64,000 nt of DNA from Catalinimonas niigatensis. Its GTDB lineage: Bacteria; Bacteroidota; Bacteroidia; Cytophagales; Cyclobacteriaceae. Under the pieces are notes generated by a model that had not been told where the DNA came from, ran no database searches, and saw only the letters and a list, made by a program, of their open reading frames with translations. Positions 1-8,281 of this stretch are shown one piece after another. Position 1 is the stretch's first letter, and every line of letters starts with the position of its first letter. Both the position numbers and the translations under genes were made by a program. The DNA is taken from positions 4,451,501 through 4,515,500 of the forward strand of contig NZ_CP119422.1 in NCBI RefSeq assembly GCF_030506285.1, read 5' to 3'.

Positions 1-408
1 TAATGCCATTTCTACACCGGATACACCCCCGCCCTGACGGGCATGATGACCAAACTGTCTTATCTTCTTAAACAAGCGTTCTACATTGCAGGGATTCTCT
101 CCTAAAAGGCGGCTTTTCAGGAAGAGCGCATACTCTTTGGCTGCGCCATCTCTCACATCTCCGTGTCCGATAATACCCTGATTGGTATAGATACGCACGA
201 TAGGCGTACGGAATACTACTCCGCTAATTTCGGCAATGCGCACATCGGTAATTTTCAGGTCAGTGGGTGCAGAGTAGCGATTTACTTTTTGGGTAGAATA
301 TTCCAGGACTTCCTCCACTGGAGAGGATGTGAAGGCTGCCAGGCTGAGTCCGCTTAGGCTTGCTTTCTTCAGAAAATCACGTCTTTGATGGTTTTGTTGA
401 TCTTTCAT
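1..408 (-). CDS. Secreted enolase-superfamily protein (mandelate racemase/muconate lactonizing type), N-terminal part
   Basis: The reading frame starts at an ATG at 406-408 and stays open for 136 codons to the window edge, so the C-terminal catalytic barrel is missing from view. Residues 9-15 read RRDFLKK followed by a hydrophobic stretch, which is a twin-arginine (Tat) export signal. The following segment (KITDVRIAEI, then TPIVRIYTNQGIIGHGDV) is the typical N-terminal capping domain of the enolase superfamily, whose members abstract a proton alpha to a carboxylate of acid sugars or amino acids. The gene lies 54 bases downstream of the sulfatase on the same strand, so co-transcription is likely and a role in processing an acid sugar or other carboxylate is plausible. 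The exact reaction cannot be assigned without the barrel residues. Confidence 0.72.
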   Translation of the reverse strand, partial: MKDQQNHQRRDFLKKASLSGLSLAAFTSSPVEEVLEYSTQKVNRYSAPTDLKITDVRIAEISGVVFRTPIVRIYTNQGIIGHGDVRDGAAKEYALFLKSRLLGENPCNVERLFKKIRQFGHHARQGGGVSGVEMAL

Positions 409-461
409 AGTTTAAGTTTTGTATAAGTAGGAAAATAGACAATACCTTAATATAACAATCT

Positions 462-1925
462 TTAACCAATCACCTTATCATAAGTAGTACTAAGATCAAG
501 CTTGTCATCCAGTTTCTTTTGTAGCTTGCGCAGTTCTCTGAAAAGCTTTTTAATTTTTCGGGCATAAGCCGGATCTTCTGCCAGATTATGTAGTTCTATT
601 GGGTCTTCCTCTACATTGTATAACAGTATTTTGTCAATTTCGGGATAGACAATCAGTTTGAAGCCCTCTTTGCGGATCATCCGTTGCTGCTCAATGTAAG
701 CTCCGTAGATCGCTTTGTAGGTACTTTTGTTTTTCTTCCCGCTGGCCATATCCATCAGGCTGTTGAACTCTACATATTTCGGCTTTTTGAGCCCTGCCAG
801 GTCTAATCCACTGGCCATAACATCCTGCAAGTATACATCTGCTTCTACCTTCTTGCCCTTGGGAAGGTCAGGTTCCATGACCATCAGGGGGACACGTATG
901 CTGTGTTCAAACATATTCTGCTTACCCATCAGTCCGTGCTCTCCGCAGGCCAGTCCATGATCAGCCGTGAAAAAAATGTAAGTATTGTCCTGCTTGCCGC
1001 TCTTTTCCACAGCTTCAAGAATTTGACGGATTTGTTCATCCATGTGGGTGATTAGGGCATAGTATTCCTGCCGATGTACCTGCACGGCATATTGAGTACG
1101 AGGGAAAGGAGCAAGGCGTTCGTCTCTTAGCATTCTTCCACTGCCCATGGCTTCGTTGTAGGGATATTCCGACATAAAGTTTTGGGGAGTCTTTACTTCT
1201 TCCACCGGATATTTATTTATATATTCTTTAGGCGACTGCCGGGGATCATGAGCAGCGTTAAAAGCCAGGTACATAAAGAAAGGAGCTTCTTTCTGAGAAG
1301 CATCCTCAATAAAGGAAATGGCATCATTGCGCAGTACTTCGCTCCAGTGCGTACCGCCTTCCCAGAAGCCTCCAAATTTTTTATCCCAGGGCTGCCATGC
1401 TTTATCATCTCTGCTTTTGGGGCGGTTGTAAGCTTCTTCGGTATCTTCAGGCATTCCCGGACGAATGTGGGCGGTTGTCATAAACAGATCGGGAGCAGAT
1501 GCGGCTACATGCCATTTGCCACTCATGTAAGTGTTGTAGCCTGCGGATTCCATCAGCTTGGGCCATGTTTCATCTTGTTTCCTTCCTGCTTTCAGATCAT
1601 CATCCAGGTCGTGCGCTCTCCAGACCGACCTTCCGGTGATCATCATGGCACGGGAAGCCATACATACTGCTCCATTCCAGGCCCCCATATTGTAGGTATG
1701 AGTAAAGGTAACTCCCTCATTGACCATCTTATCCAGGGTAGGGGTGATGATTTCTTCATTCCCTAAAGCATGGATGGTGGAGAAAGCCTGATCGTCGGCA
1801 AGTATGAAAATGATGTTTGGCTTATCAGCCCGAGGCTTTTCAGCCTGACTTTGTTGTGCCAGTATTTCTAATTGACAGGTGATCAAAAAAATAAGCATGA
1901 AGAAGATAATGCGTAGTCTATTCAT
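462..1925 (-). CDS. Secreted sulfatase (type I, formylglycine-dependent)
   Basis: A 487-residue protein with an N-terminal signal peptide (about residues 1-24) and the sulfatase fold. PNIIFILADDQ at about 36-46 carries the metal-binding aspartates, and CMASR at 88-92 fits the C-x-[PA]-x-R signature whose cysteine is oxidised to formylglycine. SGKWH and TADHG motifs further on supply other active-site residues. The family hydrolyses sulfate esters, often on algal polysaccharides or glycosaminoglycans; the substrate cannot be told from the sequence. It sits between a cytochrome c/sugar dehydrogenase fusion (101 bases upstream) and a Tat-exported enolase-family protein, all on the minus strand and probably one operon. 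No formylglycine-generating enzyme is seen nearby, so maturation depends on a gene elsewhere. Confidence 0.9.
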   Translation of the reverse strand: MNRLRIIFFMLIFLITCQLEILAQQSQAEKPRADKPNIIFILADDQAFSTIHALGNEEIITPTLDKMVNEGVTFTHTYNMGAWNGAVCMASRAMMITGRSVWRAHDLDDDLKAGRKQDETWPKLMESAGYNTYMSGKWHVAASAPDLFMTTAHIRPGMPEDTEEAYNRPKSRDDKAWQPWDKKFGGFWEGGTHWSEVLRNDAISFIEDASQKEAPFFMYLAFNAAHDPRQSPKEYINKYPVEEVKTPQNFMSEYPYNEAMGSGRMLRDERLAPFPRTQYAVQVHRQEYYALITHMDEQIRQILEAVEKSGKQDNTYIFFTADHGLACGEHGLMGKQNMFEHSIRVPLMVMEPDLPKGKKVEADVYLQDVMASGLDLAGLKKPKYVEFNSLMDMASGKKNKSTYKAIYGAYIEQQRMIRKEGFKLIVYPEIDKILLYNVEEDPIELHNLAEDPAYARKIKKLFRELRKLQKKLDDKLDLSTTYDKVIG

Positions 1926-2026
1926 AGGTTGTTCGTAGTTTAAATGAGTGTTATGGTTTTATAATTCTAAGTGTTATAGTTAGGTAAATTATTAGAACCT
2001 TAACACCATCGCACTTTAACACAACA

Positions 2027-3796
2027 CTATTCCACTGCTGAGATATATTTACCTGCGACATTGACGACTTTCCACACTTTGCCATCGGCTTTAGTGAAAA
2101 TATACAATTCCTCTTCGGCACCAATGCCAAACCTGAGGTCTACTCTATTATTGTCAGTCACTTCTCTCCATGTAGTTTCCTGTCCATTTACCTGAAGGCC
2201 AAGTTCCAGAATAGGTTCCTGATGTCCCGCTGCCAGCTTGTTGCCTTCTACATAAAAGAGCCTTCCGGTGACAATATCTCCGAAAATATATTTGCCGTTG
2301 AGTTGAGGAACCAAATCACCGCGGTAGACAAATCCCCCCGAAATGGCTTTGCCTTCATCATGGTCATATTGGGCCACCGGATAAGTGTAGCTCAGATCAG
2401 GATCATTTTCAGGTAAGTTATACGCCTGGTCTATGTTGCCTTGAAGCATAAAGGTGCCTTCCCGGCTTCCCCATCCATAGTTGGCTCCCGCTTTTCCCAG
2501 ATAAATGGACTCAATATTGGTTTGACCAATGTTGGTAATGAGCATCTTACCATCGCTTCCTGTATCCCAGGAGATACGGTGGGGGTTGCGAAAGCCATAA
2601 GCCCAGATTTCTTTTACTACTTTTGGGCTTTTGATGTCAACGAAAGGGTTGTCTTCAGGAATTCCATACTGACCATTCTTGCTGTTACTGCCCTGTGGAT
2701 CAATGCGGATGATGGTACCCCATATACGTTCCATACTCTGGCACAGAAAAGGATAACCTGCCAGCATAGCACCCCCATCTCCGGTACCCATGTAGAGCAT
2801 GCCATAGTCAACATCTCCAGGCACCGCCAGCGGATTGAAAGTAATCTCCTGTACACCATGAATACTACCCACCATATTGGCGCGCAATAGTTCCCGATTG
2901 CTACCTGAAAAAGTTTTGGACTTTGGATTATCCATTTTCCATTCGCTGAGTACCCACTGCAAAGTGACTTTGATGCTGTCATCATAAGCAAAGTCAGCAG
3001 GAGCGGTGCCGGGTGGTTCGGTATGGGTAGTATAGAAAATACCATTCTGCTCAAATTCCGGATGAAAAGCAAAGCTTCCTAAACCTGTACCCAGACCCGG
3101 CTTGTTGATGAAATTTGGCTTTTCTTTTCTAATGTCCAGAAAAGTATGAAATGTGTTCTCCTTCAACTCATAAAGTATCCCTTGCAGATCATGAATAAAC
3201 ATGCGTTCCCGGCCCCCTGCTTTTAGGGTAAGCAACTTATTGATACGCGCCAGCGGCGGGTCCTGAGCAGTGACCGGTGCCTGGGCTACTTCTTCAATGA
3301 CCAGACTGATTCCTGAGTACTGTATCTTTTCAGGAATAGGGTCTTCCAGAAAGTCACCCGTTTCTGCCAGATTAGAGGGCGCGTTTACCTGCTGCTGTGT
3401 ATGCAGATAGCCCATGATGGCTTCTATCTCCATGCTATCCAGCGCAGAAAAGGGAGGCATATAGGTTTGATATTCTTCATAAAGTTGAACCGCTCGTTGG
3501 TTTCCTCCCTCTATCATTTCCGGCGCATTGCGGATAAAATGGAAAAGCCAATTTGGCTCTGTTTCAGTGGTTATCCCGGAAAGCTGAGGACCAATGGCAC
3601 GTTGCCGGAAGTTGTGGCAGGCAGAGCAATTTTCCTGAAAGAGTTGTTCACCCTGTGCGATCATTTTTGGATCATTGGTGATGACTCTATCATTAGTTTG
3701 ATTGCTTTGATTAGAGCATCTGTACAATAAGCTTCCACACAAGAAGATGCCAAACAGATAAGTTGTTGTTGGGAGTAGGTATTTTCTAAAAAACAT
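2027..3796 (-). CDS. Cytochrome c / glucose-sorbosone dehydrogenase (PQQ-type beta-propeller) fusion
   Basis: A 589-residue exported protein. An N-terminal hydrophobic segment (about 6-25) ends in LLYRC, not a standard lipobox, so it may be either a signal peptide or a membrane anchor. A class I cytochrome c domain follows, with heme motif CSACH at 57-61 and a likely axial methionine at 113 in YMPPFS. Residues from about 180 onward are a GSDH/YliI-like beta-propeller (FAHP-, GDGG-, YGFRNPHR- and GANYGWG-type blades), which oxidises aldoses or related sugars with PQQ and could pass electrons to the attached heme. The order dehydrogenase after cytochrome differs from free-standing GSDH enzymes. 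It is the first gene of the probable operon with the sulfatase and the enolase-family protein. Confidence 0.85.
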   Translation of the reverse strand: MFFRKYLLPTTTYLFGIFLCGSLLYRCSNQSNQTNDRVITNDPKMIAQGEQLFQENCSACHNFRQRAIGPQLSGITTETEPNWLFHFIRNAPEMIEGGNQRAVQLYEEYQTYMPPFSALDSMEIEAIMGYLHTQQQVNAPSNLAETGDFLEDPIPEKIQYSGISLVIEEVAQAPVTAQDPPLARINKLLTLKAGGRERMFIHDLQGILYELKENTFHTFLDIRKEKPNFINKPGLGTGLGSFAFHPEFEQNGIFYTTHTEPPGTAPADFAYDDSIKVTLQWVLSEWKMDNPKSKTFSGSNRELLRANMVGSIHGVQEITFNPLAVPGDVDYGMLYMGTGDGGAMLAGYPFLCQSMERIWGTIIRIDPQGSNSKNGQYGIPEDNPFVDIKSPKVVKEIWAYGFRNPHRISWDTGSDGKMLITNIGQTNIESIYLGKAGANYGWGSREGTFMLQGNIDQAYNLPENDPDLSYTYPVAQYDHDEGKAISGGFVYRGDLVPQLNGKYIFGDIVTGRLFYVEGNKLAAGHQEPILELGLQVNGQETTWREVTDNNRVDLRFGIGAEEELYIFTKADGKVWKVVNVAGKYISAVE

Positions 3797-3992
3797 CCCA
3801 CAATCTATTAAAGAATCCTTTTAAAAAGGAATAAAAATAAGTCAAACTTTTGAAAGTGTTCTAGCCACGATGATTCATTGGAGGACTGTTTGGTGTGTTA
3901 TTGCTCTGTGGTGAACGCATAAATATAGAAGCTTGGAATCAGACAACTTAAAATTTGAAAGGCCAGTTTTTTTCATAACACCATAACAATAA

Positions 3993-4448
3993 TCACTGTG
4001 CGAGTTTGTGAGTCACTTCTACCCAATCAAAGGCAGTACTTGCATCCTGAAAAATCATGATGGTAGTATCCTGCTGCAAATTTCTGTGGCCTCCTTTTTT
4101 CAGTACAATGTGGTTGAACAGATTGAAACGGGATACATAGACGATTTGATAAATGTTAAGCGCATTGAGGTGGATGAGCTGCGTGGTATGGGGCCAGGTG
4201 ATATCATCAGCGGGAAGAGGCTGGCCGTGAGGAACTTCAATGATAAAAGCTAAAATCGGAAAAGGCTGTGTTTTCTGACAGAGCCAGGCCTCTATCTGTT
4301 GATAATAATAGGGGATAAGGTGAGAGGCTTTGGGCATTTGCTTATAGCGCTGGTACAAGCAACGAATATCCCCGATCCACAGCGTTTCGCAGTAAGCATC
4401 CTGATATACCAGCTGTAGCGAATCAATCATATGGAAGGGGATATTCAT
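3993..4448 (-). CDS. Hypothetical protein, 151 aa
   Basis: I do not recognise this protein. It has no signal peptide or membrane segment, is rich in aromatic residues, and looks cytoplasmic. The C-terminal pattern (TIMIFQDASTAFDWV) resembles the end of the STAS-like small proteins common in Cytophagales, but this is only a resemblance. It lies 65 bases downstream of the lipocalin-like gene on the same strand. The reading frame is uninterrupted and ATG-started, and a shorter open frame on the opposite strand (4008-4253) looks like a shadow. Confidence 0.55.
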   Translation of the reverse strand: MNIPFHMIDSLQLVYQDAYCETLWIGDIRCLYQRYKQMPKASHLIPYYYQQIEAWLCQKTQPFPILAFIIEVPHGQPLPADDITWPHTTQLIHLNALNIYQIVYVSRFNLFNHIVLKKGGHRNLQQDTTIMIFQDASTAFDWVEVTHKLAQ

Positions 4449-4513
4449 AGGTTTGCCTGTGTTAGAATTGAATTGGATTAATGAAAGTCTGGTTTATTAC
4501 TGAAAATTTTAGA

Positions 4514-4993
4514 TTATTCCTTAGCTTCAAAGGCAATTACAATGAGGAGATCTCCTATTTCGGTTGGGATGGTTTCTCCTGATGCAATAATAAAATCTTC
4601 TTCAGTGAGCTCAAGGATTTCTACTTCGTCAGGGCCTTCTTCATCAGTAAAAGTGATTTTTGTCTCACTGGAGTTAAATTTCCAGGTACCTGTTGAAGTC
4701 TGTTCTTCATCATCGCAAAGATCACTTCCTTCACTAGCCTCAAAATTTCCGTTTTTATTAAATTTCAACGTATTGTCATTGAAACAATCTAGGTCAAATT
4801 CTTCAGGTATTTCGTAAAACTCTTCAGTTTCAGTATCCATTAGCACAATTGCAGCAGTCTCCCAAGAGGAAGGATTGACAAGCATTTGTGTTTTGATGCT
4901 CAGGGGAGCTTCAGGTTCTTCATCATCTTTTTCACAAGCGGTGAAACCAAGAGCGAAAACAGTGAGTGCGAATAATAAGGTGATTTTTTTCAT
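4514..4993 (-). CDS. Lipocalin-like lipoprotein
   Basis: A 159-residue protein with a lipoprotein signal ending GFTAC at 16-20 followed by an acidic linker, so it should be anchored in a membrane, probably facing the surface as many Bacteroidota lipoproteins do. The rest fits the small lipocalin-like family: a beta-rich body with LKFNKNGNFEAS, TGTWKFNSSETKITFTDE and LTEEDF strands. The ligand is unknown. The upstream leader holds five perfect GAATT units 33-57 bases before the start codon, which could alter expression by slippage. It stands between a 151-residue unknown gene downstream and a PKD lipoprotein upstream, the latter separated by a hairpin. Confidence 0.72.
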   Translation of the reverse strand: MKKITLLFALTVFALGFTACEKDDEEPEAPLSIKTQMLVNPSSWETAAIVLMDTETEEFYEIPEEFDLDCFNDNTLKFNKNGNFEASEGSDLCDDEEQTSTGTWKFNSSETKITFTDEEGPDEVEILELTEEDFIIASGETIPTEIGDLLIVIAFEAKE

Positions 4994-5025
4994 GGGTTTG
5001 AGATTAATGTTGTTTGATAAATAAT

Positions 5026-5050
5026 GAATTGAATTGAATTGAATTGAATT
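5026..5050. repeat. Five perfect GAATT units (short tandem repeat) in the leader of the lipocalin-like gene
   Basis: The five-base unit GAATT is repeated five times without error, from 5026 to 5050. The downstream gene (minus strand) starts at 4993, so the array lies 33-57 bases before its ATG, within the promoter or 5 prime leader. Slipped-strand changes of a five-base unit would change the spacing of promoter elements. Confidence 0.9.
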
Positions 5051-5061
5051 TGGGTGATTAG

Positions 5062-5091
5062 AGTGCCTGTTAGCCGAAGCGTTCAGGCACT
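5062..5091 (-). terminator. Hairpin downstream of the PKD lipoprotein gene
   Basis: An eight-base stem (AGTGCCTG at 5062-5069 and CAGGCACT at 5084-5091) lies eight bases beyond the stop codon of the minus-strand PKD gene. The T-rich run lies on the plus-strand side, so on the minus strand it is a hairpin without a good U tract. It may act as a weak or bidirectional terminator. Confidence 0.5.
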
Positions 5092-5098
5092 TTTATTT

Positions 5099-7159
5099 TT
5101 AATATTTATAAAGGTTTCCCTGAGGTAAGTCATCAAACGAGTTGCTGCTTTCCACATCCTCATTGATAGTGGCACCCCAGCCGGTTTCTACCGCTACGCC
5201 CCAGCCAGCGCCATGCGTGATCGCAGAGTTGGTAATCACCAATTTTCCTGGGCTGATCGCATCTACTGCGATATTGGCTTTGGTGCTGACCATACCTGGC
5301 ATATCGTTGCTGCCACCGTAGGATACTTCTGTGTAATCTAGTACGTTCATGCTGTTGTTGGACTGTATCAGAATTCCTTTCCAGTAGACTGACATGCCTG
5401 GGTTGATAGATGTAAAGGTGATGTAAGTGTCTGGAGTACCTACTGCGTTCAGGTAACCTCCAGGGCTGATCTGCAACATCGCATCTAAGCCGAATTTGAG
5501 CGTCACACCAGGATTTAACTTTAAGCCTGAGTGGATATTGACAGCCTCAGGGATGAAGTAAGGGGTTCCATCTTCCAGAGCTACCCAGCTGGCTTCCTGT
5601 TCTATGTTCAGTGAAGTGCCGTTGATCTCAATCGCAGCTTCTCCATCAGAAGAGGTAGCAATTGCTGTATTAGTCAGTTTACCTACTTCTTTGATAGGAA
5701 GCGAAGCAGGGATGGCATTTTCTTCAAAGAGGTTATTGTCAAACTGTCCGATTACTGAGCCATCTTCCATATAAAGACCATAAGCTGAGCTTCCGGTGAT
5801 ATAGGTGTTCTTCATGTTCAGAACAGTACTGTAGTCGCTGTCCACACTGACGGCCGCGCTTTTCATCAATCCGTAAGCAGGTTGTCCGTTACCGGCATTG
5901 TAAATTTCTACATATTCCAGCAGGTTGTCGGGGCTGGAAGATTTGATGAGGAGCCCACCCCATTTGAAGCCACCTGCCGGGTCAATATCCATTTTGATAG
6001 GATCATTGCTGGTACCTTTGGCGTAGAGATAACCTTCATTAAAAATTCTGAAGAACTTGTTAGGATTGAAGCGAAGATGTGTGCCAGGCTCTAATCTTAA
6101 ACCAGAACCAATGCTTACTTCTTCCACCAGTTTGTATACAGTACCATTGGAAAGGCTTACCCAGGTTACTTCCTGCTCTTCTTCCAGTGAGGTACCTAAA
6201 AGTTGTACATAATTCAGTTCCTCAGTTCTGGCCTCAATTCTGGAGTCTGCGTCTATCTTGTGTGCCTGATTTACTGGTACTGTTACATTCAGCCCTTCGT
6301 TGTTACCAAAATAATTGTGTTCGTAATCAATGATTCCTAAGTTCTTTACCAAAAGGCCGTTGTCCTGAGCAAATTCTACACTTGAATAGGTTAATTTCAG
6401 ATAAGCCTCACTATTCACACCAATGGCTGTAGGATGCTCAAAAGGATAGATAGCAGCTCCTGCGGCATATTTCACTTCTGTGTAGGTTATTTCGTTGTCC
6501 AGACTGCTACTCATGAATATAATACCTGCCCAGTAGCCTTTTTCTTCTTCTTTTCCAGTAAAGGTGATCAGCTGAGTTTCAGTACCTTCGGCAATCATTT
6601 TACCTTCATAGTTGATTTTGAGACCCTTGTCTTCATCAAAAATGATGACTACACCAGGTTCAATTGTCAATTTAGCATTGACGTTGACCATAGCAGTTAC
6701 ATGATAGTCGGGTACTGCTGGGTCCTCAAAAACATTTTCCAACACAATTTCTTCATTGATGTCACCATCTATGATGGTAGCAGTAGTGTTAGCAGTTGTT
6801 TTGGCTTTGATGGTTACCTCATCGGTATCGTTGCCAGACCCATTGCTGATCTTAAGTTCAATGACATAGTCACCAACCACATCAGGCGTAAAGCTTGGCT
6901 TGGCTATCGTTTCATCGCTCAGTTCTGCTTCACTTTCAGCAGGCATGCTTTTGATAGTCCATTCGTAATCAAAAGTTTTACCATTGCCATCTTTGGAGGC
7001 TGAGCCATCCAGGTTTACCAGGGTATTGATATCCACCTCCTGATCTGGACCGGCCTTGGCTTCCAGCTTATTTTCTGTGGGCGTAGGTGTTTCTGAGTCT
7101 TCTTCGCAGCTCACCATCAATAAGAAAAGCGAGAGCATCATTAAGAGAATTTTCTTCAT
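5099..7159 (-). CDS. PKD-domain lipoprotein with beta-helix-like repeats
   Basis: A 686-residue protein with lipoprotein signal (LLMVSC at 13-18) and an acidic, threonine-proline linker. Residues about 33-120 form a PKD (Ig-like) domain with AGPDQEV, LDGSASKDGNG, YEWT and VVGDYVIELKISN. The remaining 550 residues are a repeating series in which LEPGT/LNPGVTLKF, YLNAVGT/YLYAKGT and YWKGILIQSNNSMN / KWGGLLIKSSSPDN units recur at three sites, which looks like right-handed parallel beta-helix repeats. The protein is probably surface-exposed and may bind or process a polymer, but no catalytic residues are identifiable. A small stand-alone PKD lipoprotein of the same type lies at 14733. No operon partner is seen upstream. 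Confidence 0.75.
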   Translation of the reverse strand: MKKILLMMLSLFLLMVSCEEDSETPTPTENKLEAKAGPDQEVDINTLVNLDGSASKDGNGKTFDYEWTIKSMPAESEAELSDETIAKPSFTPDVVGDYVIELKISNGSGNDTDEVTIKAKTTANTTATIIDGDINEEIVLENVFEDPAVPDYHVTAMVNVNAKLTIEPGVVIIFDEDKGLKINYEGKMIAEGTETQLITFTGKEEEKGYWAGIIFMSSSLDNEITYTEVKYAAGAAIYPFEHPTAIGVNSEAYLKLTYSSVEFAQDNGLLVKNLGIIDYEHNYFGNNEGLNVTVPVNQAHKIDADSRIEARTEELNYVQLLGTSLEEEQEVTWVSLSNGTVYKLVEEVSIGSGLRLEPGTHLRFNPNKFFRIFNEGYLYAKGTSNDPIKMDIDPAGGFKWGGLLIKSSSPDNLLEYVEIYNAGNGQPAYGLMKSAAVSVDSDYSTVLNMKNTYITGSSAYGLYMEDGSVIGQFDNNLFEENAIPASLPIKEVGKLTNTAIATSSDGEAAIEINGTSLNIEQEASWVALEDGTPYFIPEAVNIHSGLKLNPGVTLKFGLDAMLQISPGGYLNAVGTPDTYITFTSINPGMSVYWKGILIQSNNSMNVLDYTEVSYGGSNDMPGMVSTKANIAVDAISPGKLVITNSAITHGAGWGVAVETGWGATINEDVESSNSFDDLPQGNLYKY

Positions 7160-7487
7160 TTGGATATGGGTTAACTTTGTTGTGATGATTTGTCTGTTTT
7201 AACATTACAAAGATGGAGCGCGCGGCTTCGGATTAGAATACCATAGGAGAGGCATTTGTACTACCGGATTCACGGTATTTGTATGACGGAAATACGGTAG
7301 ATCAATGGAAAAATTAGAATTTAAGGCTTGAAAATCAGTGGATTACAGATAATCAGCCTTTGGGTAAGCATTGGATATACTGAGAGAGTAAGAACATAAA
7401 AAAAGAGTGGACTGCTTATGCTATCCACTCTTCGTTATGCTATGTATTAGTCAGAAAGGAGTAATGCTCCTGCTTATCTTTTTTTAC
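7160..7487. other. Intergenic region between response regulator and PKD gene
   Basis: This 328-base gap holds the terminator described at 7396-7432 and the leader of the PKD lipoprotein gene. I see no further gene, repeat or recognisable operator. Confidence 0.6.
7396..7432 (-). terminator. Rho-independent terminator of the kinase/response-regulator operon
   Basis: On the minus strand a nine-base perfect stem (AAGAGTGGA with TCCACTCTT, plus-strand positions 7403-7411 and 7424-7432) is followed by a run of T. It lies 56 bases past the stop codon of the response regulator. Confidence 0.85.
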
Positions 7488-8135
7488 TTAAACTAATTGG
7501 TGTTTAACCGCATACTTATAGATGCCCAACGAATTTCTGACACCAATTTTCTTCATCAGGTTTTTCCGGTGGGTTTCCACAGTTTTAGGGCTGATGAACA
7601 ATTGGTCGGCAATTTCCTGGTTGGAATTTTCTTCAGCGATCATGCGTAAAATCTCTTCTTCGCGTTCTGTCAAAGTTACTTCAGAGGAACGGGGAGCGGC
7701 ATAGGAAGCAGGTCTGAGCATATCCTGAGCCAGTTGTTGTCCTACGGATTGGCTTAGGTAAAACTCTCCGTTAGCCACTTTTTCCAAAGCAATTTGTAGC
7801 TCAGTCTTTCCGGTGTTTTTCAGGATGTATCCCATAGCACCAGCCTGCAAGGCCTCTCGGATATTTTCCAGATGATCATCCATTGTCAGTACCACTACCT
7901 TGATATGCGGATAGCGTTCTTTGATTTCTTTAGCCACAAATTTGCCATCCCCATCGGGCATGTGCATGTCTACAATGACCACATCACATTGGGGGTAGGA
8001 ACGTAGCTTGTCCAGAAGCTTTTTTCCGGAAGTGGCTGTGCCTAGTACTTTTACACCGTCCATTTCGGCGAGTAGCGAATGCAGTCCATCTAAAAAGAGC
8101 TGATGGTCATCTGCGAGTAAGTAGTTTTTTACCAT
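7488..8135 (-). CDS. LuxR/NarL-family response regulator
   Basis: A 215-residue two-domain regulator. The receiver domain (about 1-120) has the acidic pair DD at 9-10, phosphoacceptor D56 in VVIVDMHMP, and the conserved threonine and lysine region (VVLTMDD and YILKNTG). The C-terminal LuxR helix-turn-helix is at about 152-213 (LTEREEEILRMIAEENSNQEIA, then ISPKTVETHRKNLMKKI). The gene is 146 bases downstream of the giant sensor kinase on the same strand, which has the HisKA_3 type of dimerisation domain that usually pairs with this regulator class. It is the last gene before a strong terminator. Its targets cannot be read from the sequence. Confidence 0.92.
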   Translation of the reverse strand: MVKNYLLADDHQLFLDGLHSLLAEMDGVKVLGTATSGKKLLDKLRSYPQCDVVIVDMHMPDGDGKFVAKEIKERYPHIKVVVLTMDDHLENIREALQAGAMGYILKNTGKTELQIALEKVANGEFYLSQSVGQQLAQDMLRPASYAAPRSSEVTLTEREEEILRMIAEENSNQEIADQLFISPKTVETHRKNLMKKIGVRNSLGIYKYAVKHQLV

Positions 8136-8281
8136 ACATTATATCAGGATGAAAAGCGTTTGTCAAATTAAAGGCCAAATTACAAATAAGGGTAAATCTC
8201 AAGAAAATACGCTTATTCAGCGAAACAACTGTTCGCAAAAGAACAGTAATATGATCGTTAGCGTACAATTCGTGCATATGG

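Noticed and set aside
163-357. Plus-strand open frame of 64 codons at the left edge
   Set aside because: It overlaps the minus-strand enolase-family gene, which has a clear export signal and family start; the plus frame has no features.
2617-3072. Minus-strand open frame of 151 codons inside the cytochrome/dehydrogenase gene
   Set aside because: It is in another frame of a gene with strong motif support, so it is a shadow.
5062-5091. Riboswitch or attenuator at the hairpin near 5.07 kb
   Set aside because: It is a short symmetrical stem directly after a stop codon, so a terminator-like hairpin explains it better.
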